From: Desulfosoma caldarium
Lineage (GTDB): Bacteria > Desulfobacterota > Syntrophobacteria > Syntrophobacterales > DSM-9756
Length of the DNA: 64,000 nucleotides
Direction of reading: 5' to 3'
Assembly: GCF_003751385.1 (NCBI RefSeq)
Contig: NZ_RJVA01000011.1
Location: 1-64,000 of the forward strand
A model generated the notes under the pieces. That model ran no database searches. It was not told the origin of the DNA and saw only the letters and a program-made list of their open reading frames with translations. Within the stretch, counting starts at the first letter, position 1; the number at the start of each line of letters is the position of its first letter. The translations under genes and the position numbers were made by a program. Positions 1 through 8,091 of the stretch are shown in pieces.

Positions 1-415
1 CTCCATGTTGCGTTTGAAACCATGACGCGCAGCCTCTCGCGGGCACGAAACAGCGGATAGCTTCTTCGTGGAATACTATAACATGGGACCCAACAAGTAG
101 GCTCATGACGGGGACAAAAATGACCGCATTGGTGAGAATGGCAAGGAGAGTGGCCGGTTTTTTCTTCATGCGGGCCGTAAGAATATCCACCTTGACATGA
201 CCGCCGTGCAATTCGGTGTAGGCCAGGCCCAGCATGTAGTGCAGCCCGTAGAGAAAGGTGGTCATTTCAAAGCCCCAGATCGTGGGAGCGTTAAATAGAT
301 AGCGCATGGCCACTTCATAGATGACAACGACACTCAGGGGAAGGATCAGCAGGGCACATAGCCGACCCTGGCGCTCGACAAAACTATCCACTAAGGAGCT
401 GAAGGGATTGGCCAT
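1..415 (-). CDS. dctQ: TRAP transporter small permease (DctQ), partial
   Basis: Small inner-membrane subunit of a tripartite ATP-independent periplasmic transporter that takes up an organic acid using an ion gradient. The frame is open from an ATG at 415 to the window edge (about 138 codons; the C-terminus lies outside). Hydrophobic segments are visible near residues 17-35, 48-66 and 88-108, with the DctQ-like stretch YEVAMRYLFNAPTIWGFE after the first. A GGAG lies about 8 bases before ATG 415; in-frame ATG 424 and GTG 430 are alternatives. It follows dctP by some 90 bases, the usual order, so dctM should lie beyond the edge. The last 30 visible codons resemble DctQ less than the rest, so a frameshift near position 120 cannot be excluded. 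Confidence 0.8.
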   Translation of the reverse strand, partial: MANPFSSLVDSFVERQGRLCALLILPLSVVVIYEVAMRYLFNAPTIWGFEMTTFLYGLHYMLGLAYTELHGGHVKVDILTARMKKKPATLLAILTNAVIFVPVMSLLVGSHVIVFHEEAIRCFVPARGCASWFQTQHG

Positions 416-502
416 CTTGAGCATCTCCACATTGGAGTGCCCGCGGCCCCGAAAGGACCGCAGGCATCTGGGCATGTTCCATGGTTGGCAGATTGGGGCG
501 CC

Positions 503-1660
503 TTATTCGGTCACCCGCCCGGAGATATAGACCTCATAGGGCCACGGCGCCACGCCGCTTCGAGCGTCGCGCCACACGGCGTATTCTTCAATGAAGGCTT
601 CCTGAGAATCCAGAACCTTCTTCACGTCGGGAAATTTTTCCTTGAGTGAATCCAAATATTCTTTCGTAGTCTTCCGGAATTGAATGAGAGCGTCCGTGTC
701 CATGCGAACGAATTCGATGCGCTTCTTGAATTCCTCAATGGCCTTGGCATTTAGGGCGTTCACCCAGTTGTAGCTCCAAAGCTGGGTTTCCATGGCGGCA
801 ATCTGCACGATCCATTTGAGATCTTCCGGCAGTTCGTCCCAGGCCTTTTTGTTGAAAAACACCGCACATTGGCAGCCCGGCTGATGGACGCCCGGCTGAA
901 TGGAATATTTGGTCACTTCGTCAAAACCCATGGGATAGTTGATCGCCGGAGAAGAGAATTCAGCGGCATCGATCACGCCACGTTCCAAGGCCAAATAGAC
1001 TTCCCCGCCGGGCAGCGGGCTGACCGAAGCTCCCAGCATGTTCATGATGTCCATGTACCAGCCGGGCGTGCGCACACGAAGGCCTTTGAAGTCTTCCATC
1101 TTGGTGGCGCGCTTGTTGGAAAAAAGGCCCATTTCCTGTCCCACTTGACCGCAGGGCAGCGCATGCAGTCCAAAACGCCCGTAGAGTTCCTGCATCATCT
1201 CCAGGCCACCCTTTTCGTAGAGCCAAATATTGTAGCCTTCGGCGTCCAGACCGAAGGGCACGGAACCAAAAGCCACGAACGCTTCGTTTTTGCCCTTCCA
1301 ATACCCCGGCCAATCATGGCCCACTTCGGCCGTTCCCTGAGCGACCGCATCAAAGGTCTGCATGGCCGGAACCAATTCGTCGGCCGAAAAGACTTTGATG
1401 TCCAGGCGTCCTGCCGAGGCCAACCGAACACTGTCAGCAAAATGTTGGGCGATGTCGTAGAACAACAGCCCCTTGGTCCAAGGCATGACCATCTTCCAGC
1501 GAAATGTCTTGTCGGACGGCTTGAAAGTTATTCTCTTGGCCATGTTATGGCGCGGATCTTCTGCAAACTTACCGCGCTGCTTTTTGGCCGCCAGACCCGT
1601 TCCCACAGCCAAAAAAAGCGCCAAGACACACACCGTTGCCACAGTAGCCCAACGCTTCAT
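503..1660 (-). CDS. dctP: TRAP transporter periplasmic substrate-binding protein (DctP family)
   Basis: Periplasmic receptor that captures the substrate and delivers it to the DctQM membrane pair. The 385-residue product starts with a signal peptide (MKRWATVATVCVLALF, small residues to about residue 25). It then shows the DctP fold: conserved GLRVRTPG near two thirds (the substrate-carboxylate Arg region) and PLPGGEVYLALERGVIDAAE, the usual helix before the C-terminal lobe. ATG 1660 is chosen over GTG 1663 because GGAG lies 8 bases upstream. The ligand cannot be read from sequence; divergence from a 2-hydroxyacid dehydrogenase operon suggests a hydroxy- or ketoacid. Confidence 0.9.
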   Translation of the reverse strand: MKRWATVATVCVLALFLAVGTGLAAKKQRGKFAEDPRHNMAKRITFKPSDKTFRWKMVMPWTKGLLFYDIAQHFADSVRLASAGRLDIKVFSADELVPAMQTFDAVAQGTAEVGHDWPGYWKGKNEAFVAFGSVPFGLDAEGYNIWLYEKGGLEMMQELYGRFGLHALPCGQVGQEMGLFSNKRATKMEDFKGLRVRTPGWYMDIMNMLGASVSPLPGGEVYLALERGVIDAAEFSSPAINYPMGFDEVTKYSIQPGVHQPGCQCAVFFNKKAWDELPEDLKWIVQIAAMETQLWSYNWVNALNAKAIEEFKKRIEFVRMDTDALIQFRKTTKEYLDSLKEKFPDVKKVLDSQEAFIEEYAVWRDARSGVAPWPYEVYISGRVTE

Positions 1661-2227
1661 CACACCGTCTCCTTTGCTTGCTTTCGGTAAGGATCATTCG
1701 CTCAACGAATTCTTGCCGCCCCGCAAGGCCCTTTTGCTTGGGTTTTCCAGTTTCAAAGGGCAGGCCAAAGCCTCTGGATCTGCTGAAAGACTCTCACCCC
1801 CTTTCTTGCGGAGTCCACGGTCGACGCGTCCGCTGAGCGCAACGGGAGGGTGAGCCGAAACGGTGGGGAAAGGCACCTGAGAGGCCAAACAGCCTCGCCA
1901 CACCTTTTCCCGGAGATAGAACGGGAGACCACGCCGACACGCAACCTGCGCCGCAAGCCCAATCAGGTCGATGGCTTGACCACACACTTTGCACAGCCTT
2001 CCCAGAGTGTCAAGAAAAAATTTCACAAAATGCCTTGAAAAACTTTAGGAAGCCTGCTAGGCTGCCCACGTACCGGGCCGCCTCGCCCCTCGAAATGGTC
2101 TCAATGTCATGTGGTCTTACCAACTGCCATCCTGCCCCTCGGTCCGTGTTTTGGCCTCTCAGACTGTGGGCTCATTGTCCCGGTGGGTTCTTTAATGAGA
2201 AACAAATCTCGCATGGAGGAACACATC
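1661..2227. other. Divergent intergenic control region between dctP and glcD
   Basis: No convincing gene is seen in these 567 bases; short frames on both strands lack ribosome-binding sites and family features. The region must carry the promoters of both divergent units. The one specific site recognised is the FadR-type palindrome at 2112-2122. A TTGAAA at about 2034 followed 17 bases later by TAGGCT is a weak promoter candidate for the glcD side. Confidence 0.5.
2112..2122. promoter_or_regulatory. Probable operator for the FadR/PdhR-type regulator
   Basis: The sequence TGGTCTTACCA is a perfect inverted repeat, TGGT-N3-ACCA. It matches the known core recognised by FadR-subfamily GntR regulators such as PdhR, LldR and FadR. 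It lies 106 bases before the glcD start, and the operon encodes a FadR-family protein (4913-5629), so autoregulation by an acid ligand is the simplest reading. The match is seen directly; the binding partner is inferred. Confidence 0.55.
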
Positions 2228-3613
2228 ATGGTCTCGAAGCATTTCATCAAGGCTTTGGCGGATGTGGTGGGCAAGGACAATGTCTTTGTGGACGAGGCGG
2301 ATCGAGCGGTGTACGCCTATGATGCGGCGGTTTTGGATCCTGTGGTGCCCGCCGCGGTGGTGCGGCCCGTTACGGCCGAAAGCCTGGGGCGTGTGGTTCG
2401 CCTGTGTCACGATAACGAGGTGCCGCTGACCGTTCGCGGTGCTGGCACGAATCTGAGCGGCGGCACCATTCCCAAAGCCCACGGCGTGGTGGTGCTCACC
2501 AATGCCCTCAACCGCATTTTGGAACTCAACGTAGAAGACCTTTACGCCGTGGTGGAACCCGGGCTCATCACGGCCAAATTTGCCGCCGCCGTGGAAGCCC
2601 ACGGCCTCTTTTACCCTCCCGATCCCGGAAGCCAGGCCGTGTCCACTCTCGGCGGTAACGTGGCCGAAAACGCCGGAGGGCTGCGCGGTTTGAAATATGG
2701 CGTGACGCGCGACTATGTGATGGGTCTCGAATTTTTTGACGCTCACGGAGACGCCATCAAGACCGGGGCACGCACGGTCAAGTGTGTGACGGGCTACAAC
2801 TTGGCTTCCCTTCTTGTGGGATCGGAAGGCACGCTGGGGGTCATTTACAAGATTGTGCTCAAACTCATCCCTCAGCCACAGCACCGAAAATCCATGATGG
2901 CCATCTTTGACAGCGTCTCGGGCGCGTCCCAAACCGTGGCGGCCATTATTGCGGAAAAAATTCTTCCGGCGACGTTGGAATTTTTGGATAATTTCACCAT
3001 TCGTGCCGTGGAGTCTTTTTCGCGAGCCGGGCTGCCCACGGACGCCGCTGCCATGCTGCTCATTGAAGTGGACGGTCACCCGGCGCAGGTCGAAGAGGAT
3101 GCGGCCAAGGTAGAAGCCATTTGCCGCCGGCTGGGTGCGCAGCGGCTTCGCGTGGCCCAGACGGCCCAGGAACGAGACAAGGTTTGGGAAGCGCGCCGAG
3201 CGGCCTTATCGGCCCTGGCCAAGCTCAAACCCACGGTGGTTTTGGAGGACGCCACGGTGCCACGAAGCCGAATTCCCGACATGGTGCAAGCCGTGCAAGA
3301 AATTGCGGCCAAATACAACCTGACCATCGGCACCTTTGGCCATGCCGGGGACGGCAACCTGCATCCCACCATCTTGACCGACCGGCGCCACACCGAGGAG
3401 TGGCATCGCGTGGAACGGGCGGTGGAAGAGATCTTTGATCGAGCGCTGGCATTGGGCGGCACCCTGTCCGGCGAACACGGCATCGGGTTGGCCAAGGCAC
3501 CCTTTATGGTCAAGGAAACCACGCGGGCCACTTTGGAATATGCGCGTCGCATCAAACGGGCTTTGGATCCCAAAAACATTTTGAATCCCGGCAAGGTGAT
3601 CGGGGAGGCGTGA
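2228..3613 (+). CDS. glcD: FAD-linked 2-hydroxyacid dehydrogenase (GlcD type)
   Basis: Flavin subunit that oxidises a 2-hydroxy acid (glycolate or D-lactate class) to the 2-oxo acid and passes electrons to the Fe-S subunit encoded next. The 461-residue protein has the FAD_binding_4 signatures GAGTNLSGGTIP, a PPDPGS loop, GGNVAENAGG and GSEGTLGVI, then the C-terminal FAD-linked oxidase motifs FGHAGDGNLHPTI and SGEHGIGLAK, whose His and Glu residues are the usual metal/substrate ligands. The start is ATG 2228, 7 bases after GGAGGA; the frame extends upstream but without a site. It is separated from glcF by one base. Its exact substrate is unknown. Confidence 0.9.
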   Translation: MVSKHFIKALADVVGKDNVFVDEADRAVYAYDAAVLDPVVPAAVVRPVTAESLGRVVRLCHDNEVPLTVRGAGTNLSGGTIPKAHGVVVLTNALNRILELNVEDLYAVVEPGLITAKFAAAVEAHGLFYPPDPGSQAVSTLGGNVAENAGGLRGLKYGVTRDYVMGLEFFDAHGDAIKTGARTVKCVTGYNLASLLVGSEGTLGVIYKIVLKLIPQPQHRKSMMAIFDSVSGASQTVAAIIAEKILPATLEFLDNFTIRAVESFSRAGLPTDAAAMLLIEVDGHPAQVEEDAAKVEAICRRLGAQRLRVAQTAQERDKVWEARRAALSALAKLKPTVVLEDATVPRSRIPDMVQAVQEIAAKYNLTIGTFGHAGDGNLHPTILTDRRHTEEWHRVERAVEEIFDRALALGGTLSGEHGIGLAKAPFMVKETTRATLEYARRIKRALDPKNILNPGKVIGEA

Positions 3614-3614
3614 G

Positions 3615-4916
3615 ATGGCCAGCATGAAGGATCTGGCTCGGCTGGTGCGGGAATTGGAAGACCAGATGGTGGTGTGCATGCGCTGTGGCATGTGCCAGGC
3701 TGTGTGTCCGCTGTATGCCGAAACGGGGCGAGAAGCCGACGTGGCGCGCGGCAAGTTGGCGTTGCTGGAGGGCCTTTCCAAAGAGATGTTTCGCGATCCC
3801 CGAGGGGTTTCGCAGCGGCTGCAGCGGTGCCTTTTGTGTGGATCCTGTGCCGCCAATTGCCCCAGCGGCGTCAAGGTGCTGGACATTTTCTTGAAGGCGC
3901 GAGCCATTCTTGCCGGCTACATGGGGCTATCCCCCGTCAAAAAGCTCATCCTTCGTGGCATGTTGGCCAATCCCGCCTTTTTCGACAAGGTGACCGAATG
4001 GGGAGTCCGGTTCCAGGATCTTTTCACCAAGCCGGCCAACGAGGTGTTGGGAACCTCGTGCGCTCGTTTTGTGTCCCCGCTTCTTGGTGGTCGGCACATC
4101 AAACCTTTGGCGCCCCGCCCTTTTCATGCGGAGGTGGCTTCGCTGGACACTGCTCCCGGTTCTTCCGGCCTCAAAGCCGCCTTTTTTGTGGGCTGTCTCA
4201 TTGACAAGATTTTTCCATCGGTCGCCCATGCGACACTCAAGGTGCTTCGCGCTCATGGAGTCGGCCTGTATGTTCCTGACAATCAGGCGTGCTGCGGCAT
4301 TCCGGCGGCCTCCTCAGGAGACATGACGACCTTTAAAAAACTCGTGCGGCACAACCTGGATCGATTTCCCTTGGATCGGTTCGATGTGCTGATCACTTCA
4401 TGCGCCACCTGCACGGCCACGCTTCGCAAGGTCTGGCCCGTCCTTTTTTCCGAGGACGACGCCGACCTTGTGGCCCGCGTGCGCCGCCTCAGCGAAAAGA
4501 CCATGGACATCCATGAATTTCTCATTCAACGCCTGGGTCTGAACCTACCTGCAGCCAGGCCGGATGCCACGGCCATTCCCGTGACGTATCATGACCCCTG
4601 TCACCTCAAGAAATCCCTCGGCGTGTTTCGCGAACCTCGACAACTTCTCCAGGCCCATTCGGGCGTTCGCTTAGTGGAAATGGCCCAACCCGATTGGTGT
4701 TGCGGTCTGGGTGGCAGTTTTAGCCTGGAACATTACGATCTTTCGTCTAAAGTGGGTCGTCGAAAGCGGGACATGGTGGCTGCGACGGGAGCGCGCATTT
4801 TGGTCACGGCCTGTCCGGCCTGTATGCTGCAGTTTCATGATCGATTGAGTCAAGCCGGGGATGCCGTGAAGGTGCGGCATGCTGTGGAAATTTACGCGGA
4901 GAGTGTGGCATCGTGA
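3615..4916 (+). CDS. glcF: Iron-sulfur electron-transfer subunit of hydroxyacid dehydrogenase (GlcF type)
   Basis: Fe-S partner of GlcD that carries electrons to the quinone pool or a redox complex. The 433-residue product has two ferredoxin-type clusters, Cys21/24/27/31 and Cys72/75/78/82, followed by two CCG domains (CCGIPAASSG and CCGLGGSFS) typical of the GlcF/HdrB/LutA superfamily. It begins one base after glcD and its stop overlaps the GTG of the regulator gene, so translation is probably coupled. The family also contains lactate and glycerol-3-phosphate dehydrogenase subunits, so the substrate is set by GlcD. Confidence 0.9.
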   Translation: MASMKDLARLVRELEDQMVVCMRCGMCQAVCPLYAETGREADVARGKLALLEGLSKEMFRDPRGVSQRLQRCLLCGSCAANCPSGVKVLDIFLKARAILAGYMGLSPVKKLILRGMLANPAFFDKVTEWGVRFQDLFTKPANEVLGTSCARFVSPLLGGRHIKPLAPRPFHAEVASLDTAPGSSGLKAAFFVGCLIDKIFPSVAHATLKVLRAHGVGLYVPDNQACCGIPAASSGDMTTFKKLVRHNLDRFPLDRFDVLITSCATCTATLRKVWPVLFSEDDADLVARVRRLSEKTMDIHEFLIQRLGLNLPAARPDATAIPVTYHDPCHLKKSLGVFREPRQLLQAHSGVRLVEMAQPDWCCGLGGSFSLEHYDLSSKVGRRKRDMVAATGARILVTACPACMLQFHDRLSQAGDAVKVRHAVEIYAESVAS

Positions 4917-5629
4917 CTGTCCTTCCCGTTAAACCCATCAAGCCCAAGCGGGTTGCCGACGAAGTGGCGCAGCAGTTGACCGAGCTCATCTACCGTGGGT
5001 TTTTGAAACCCGGGGAGAGGCTACCTTCGGAACGGGAGCTGGCGCGGCAGCTTCAGGTGAGCCGTCCCACGGTGCGCGAAGCCATCAATCAGCTCACGGT
5101 GATGAACCTGGTGGAGCAGCGCCACGGGCAAGGCACCTTCGTGCGCAGCCTGGATCCGTTGCACGAAAATCCCATGGCCACATTCATGGAGGGTCAGGAT
5201 GTGACCTTGGAGCACATTCTGGAAGTGCGCATGGGGTTGGAATGCACGGCGGCGGCTCTGGCCGCCACGCGGGCCGACGATCGGGACATTGAACACCTGC
5301 GCACCAGTCTGGAAGCCATGAAGGCCGATATTGCTGCAGGAGGGTTGGGTCACGAACCGGATATCACCTTTCACATGGCCGTGGCCTATGCCTCCCGCAA
5401 TCCCGTCCAGATTAAGGTGATGCGCAGCCTCTATGATTTTCTCTTTTTCGGCATTCGCATGAATTTGCAAAAACTTTACGAAGACCCCGACAATCTTCCA
5501 CGAATCATTGCACAACACACGGCGATCTATGAAGCCATACGGCATCGGGACAGCGAAGAGGCTCTCAATGCCATGCGGTGTCACATCGGGTTCGTGTTGG
5601 ATTTCTTTCGATCGCGTCAAGCACCATGA
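4913..5629 (+). CDS. GntR-family (FadR subfamily) transcriptional regulator
   Basis: Cytoplasmic regulator expected to bind an organic acid and control the flanking operon. The 238-residue protein has an N-terminal winged helix-turn-helix (LPSERELARQLQVSRPTVREA, residues about 37-57) and an all-helical FCD effector domain, with metal-ligand candidates in EVRMGLE, a HMAVA motif and a late IAQHTAIYEAI motif. The start is GTG 4913, overlapping the glcF stop. It lies inside the operon it probably controls; the TGGT-N3-ACCA palindrome at 2112 fits its subfamily. Confidence 0.9.
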   Translation: MTVLPVKPIKPKRVADEVAQQLTELIYRGFLKPGERLPSERELARQLQVSRPTVREAINQLTVMNLVEQRHGQGTFVRSLDPLHENPMATFMEGQDVTLEHILEVRMGLECTAAALAATRADDRDIEHLRTSLEAMKADIAAGGLGHEPDITFHMAVAYASRNPVQIKVMRSLYDFLFFGIRMNLQKLYEDPDNLPRIIAQHTAIYEAIRHRDSEEALNAMRCHIGFVLDFFRSRQAP

Positions 5630-5633
5630 TGGC

Positions 5634-5972
5634 ATGATGGTTCGAAGCCTGAGTATCATTTTCGGATTTCTGGCTTTGGGGGATGCGGTGAGCTATGGGC
5701 TGGCGTTGCCCATTCCCGGCAATGTCATCGGCATGATGCTGCTCACGTTTTCCCTGTGTCGTGGTTGGGTTGACCTCAGAAGTGTCAAACCGGCCGCAGA
5801 CCTTTTCGTGCAGAACATGGCTTTCTTCTTTGTGCCGCCGGGCGTGGGGCTCCTCCTTTATCTGGACCTTTTGTCCCGCGAATGGGTTCCCTTGGTGGTG
5901 GCTTACGTGGTGAGCACCGTGGTGGTGCTTGGGGTCGTCGGCTGGGTGACGCAAAAAATGGAGCGCCGATGA
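5634..5972 (+). CDS. lrgA: LrgA/CidA family membrane protein
   Basis: Small integral membrane protein with about four hydrophobic segments over 112 residues and the family signature ALPIPGNVIGMMLL. LrgA works with LrgB. The pair was first named for murein-hydrolase control, but bacterial homologues (PftAB, LrgAB) move pyruvate and the plant chloroplast LrgAB fusion PLGG1 moves glycolate and glycerate. Its place directly after a glycolate-oxidase-like pair makes a hydroxy/ketoacid transporter the better guess. ATG 5634 and 5637 are both possible; the gene starts 4 bases after the regulator stop. Confidence 0.85.
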   Translation: MMVRSLSIIFGFLALGDAVSYGLALPIPGNVIGMMLLTFSLCRGWVDLRSVKPAADLFVQNMAFFFVPPGVGLLLYLDLLSREWVPLVVAYVVSTVVVLGVVGWVTQKMERR

Positions 5973-6676
5973 TGGGATTTTTCACGAGCAAGGCCTTTTC
6001 CGTTTTTGTGACCTTTTTTGCCTTCTATGTCGCGCAGCGCATCTATCAGCGGTTCAAGTTCTTCTGGCTCAATCCCGTTCTTCTTTCCATTTTGGGACTC
6101 ATGGCCTTTTTGACCCTCACGGGGATTCCTTACGAAGACTACTTTCAGGGCGGACAGATCATCAGCTTCTTTCTCGGCCCCGCGGTGGTGGCCTTGGGTG
6201 TTCCTCTGTATGTGCAGATGGAAGAAATTCGAAAGCGCGGCCGCGCCATTGGAGTCTCCATGGCAGTGGCGGCCGTGGTGGGGGTGCTGAGCGCCGCCGG
6301 CACGGCGGCTCTTTTGGGGGCCTCGCTTCCTGTGGTCGCCTCCATCGCGCCCAAGTCGGTCACGACGCCCATTGCCATGGGCATCGCGGAAAAGATCGGA
6401 GGTATTCCCTCGCTGACTGCGGCCATCGTCATCGCCACGGGCATTCTCGGCGCCGTGATCGGCCCTGGTGTTCTTCGCCTGTGCGGCGTGCGGCACCCTG
6501 TGGCCTTTGGGCTGGCCATGGGGGCGGCGTCCCACGGTATTGGAACGGCTCGAGCTGTGGAGGAAGGGGAAGTTCAGGGGGCCGCGGGGGGCCTGGCCAT
6601 ATGTCTCAACGGCATCGCCACCGCCGTGGTGACCCCGGTCCTGATGAAGCTCATTGTGCTGTGGGTGCGTCCGTAG
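5969..6676 (+). CDS. lrgB: LrgB/CidB family membrane protein
   Basis: Partner of LrgA, 235 residues with roughly seven membrane segments. Family motifs are present: PKSVTTPIAM, GGIPSLTA and a glycine-rich GAASHGIGTARA near the C-terminus. The ATG overlaps the lrgA stop. With LrgA it probably forms a carrier for small monocarboxylates, here tied to 2-hydroxyacid oxidation by gene order. A role in autolysis control is the alternative reading but has no support from neighbours. Confidence 0.88.
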   Translation: MMGFFTSKAFSVFVTFFAFYVAQRIYQRFKFFWLNPVLLSILGLMAFLTLTGIPYEDYFQGGQIISFFLGPAVVALGVPLYVQMEEIRKRGRAIGVSMAVAAVVGVLSAAGTAALLGASLPVVASIAPKSVTTPIAMGIAEKIGGIPSLTAAIVIATGILGAVIGPGVLRLCGVRHPVAFGLAMGAASHGIGTARAVEEGEVQGAAGGLAICLNGIATAVVTPVLMKLIVLWVRP

Positions 6677-6721
6677 CCATAGGATCTCGACCAGGGAAAA
6701 AATCAGGAAGCAAGGAGCACG

Positions 6722-8059
6722 ATGATGGCAGCAGACGATTATTTCGACTGGACGGAAAAGCTGTTTGATCCCGAGGCCATCTTTTTCAAACCCGAGGCGC
6801 TCAAAGGCATAAGAGTGCTGGAGTTATGCACGCGGGTGTTTGGGCCCGTGACCGCCGATCTTTTGGCGGACCTGGGGGCTGAGGTCATCAAGATCGAGCT
6901 GCCCGGTGTGGGGGACCTCATGCGCTACGTGGCGCCTCGCGGATTTTTCTACAAGAACATTTCCCCCGCTTTTACCCATATGAACCACAACAAGTATCAC
7001 GTGGCCATCGACATCAGAAAACCGAAGGGGGCGGAACTCTTAAAACAGCTCGTGGCCCGATCGGACGTTCTGGTGGAAAACTTTCGTCCCGGCACCATGG
7101 ACCGTTGGGGCGTGGGCTATCGGCAACTCAAGGAGCTCAATCCGCGGCTCATCTATCAGGCCAACAGCGGGTTTGGGCAATGGAGCACGTATCGGGATCG
7201 GCCGTCCTATGACGCCACGTCCCAGGCCATGAGCGGCTTTTCGGCCACCACAGGTTTCCCGGGCCGCCCACCCCTCAAGATCGGCATCTGGATTGGCGAC
7301 TACACGGGAGCGCTTTTTGCCACGCTGGGCATTCTCGCGGCGCTTTACGCCCGTTCCAGGACAGGGCAGGGCCAGATGATCGATGTGTCCCAAGGGGAAA
7401 GCCTCATTCGCATTCAGGACTGGACCTGGCTGTTGTGGAGCCTTTTTGGCAAGGAAAGGCGTCGCGTGGGCAATGTGGATGTGGCCATGGTGCCTTCGGG
7501 GGTGTTTCGAGCGAAAGATGGCTTTGTGGCCGTATCCGCCGTCGATGACGGGTCCTTTCAAGGACTGTGCGAGGCCATGGGGGCTCAGGACCTGCGTGAC
7601 GACGAAGAGATCGAGAGCCTCTGTGGGCGTCTTAAGGAAGAAAACCGGGACAGAATTTATGAACGCCTGTCCCGGTGGGTGGCCGACCACACGGTGCGCC
7701 AAGTGGAAGATCTGGGTGTGCGGCACGGTTTTTCCGCCCAGCGCGTGGCCTCGGCGCGGGATCACTACGAGGATGAGCACCTTCGGTTTCGTCGAGCGGT
7801 CTGGGAATTTGAAGACCCTCTGTACGGTCCCGTGGTGGAATACGGGCCGGGCCCCAAACTTTCGGAAACCCCAGGACGCATGCGCTGGATCGCCAGGCCC
7901 GTCGGGTTTCATAACGACTACATCTTTCGCACCCTGTTGGGCCTGGATGCCGATACCGTCAAAGCTCTCACCGACGAAGGCATTGTGGGCACATGGGCCG
8001 ATCGCATCGGCGCCAAACCTCCGGAAGACTGGAATGGTCAGGCGGGACGCGTCTTCTGA
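6722..8059 (+). CDS. Class III CoA-transferase (CaiB/BaiF family), catalytic-type subunit
   Basis: Transfers CoA between acyl-CoA and a free acid through an enzyme aspartyl-anhydride. The 445-residue protein has the family core RVLELCTRVFGPVTADLLAD, VLVENFRPGTMDRWG and YQANSGFG. Asp193 in IGDYTGALF sits where FRC-type enzymes carry the catalytic Asp (Asp169 of formyl-CoA transferase). It is followed 32 bases later by a second family member lacking that Asp, which suggests a heteromeric enzyme like BbsEF. The start is ATG 6722 or 6725, after AAGGAGCACG. The acid substrate is unknown; it may be the product or substrate of the neighbouring dehydrogenase. Confidence 0.88.
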   Translation: MMAADDYFDWTEKLFDPEAIFFKPEALKGIRVLELCTRVFGPVTADLLADLGAEVIKIELPGVGDLMRYVAPRGFFYKNISPAFTHMNHNKYHVAIDIRKPKGAELLKQLVARSDVLVENFRPGTMDRWGVGYRQLKELNPRLIYQANSGFGQWSTYRDRPSYDATSQAMSGFSATTGFPGRPPLKIGIWIGDYTGALFATLGILAALYARSRTGQGQMIDVSQGESLIRIQDWTWLLWSLFGKERRRVGNVDVAMVPSGVFRAKDGFVAVSAVDDGSFQGLCEAMGAQDLRDDEEIESLCGRLKEENRDRIYERLSRWVADHTVRQVEDLGVRHGFSAQRVASARDHYEDEHLRFRRAVWEFEDPLYGPVVEYGPGPKLSETPGRMRWIARPVGFHNDYIFRTLLGLDADTVKALTDEGIVGTWADRIGAKPPEDWNGQAGRVF

Positions 8060-8091
8060 AGGAAACCTTACAGGTACGGAAAGGGCAAACC

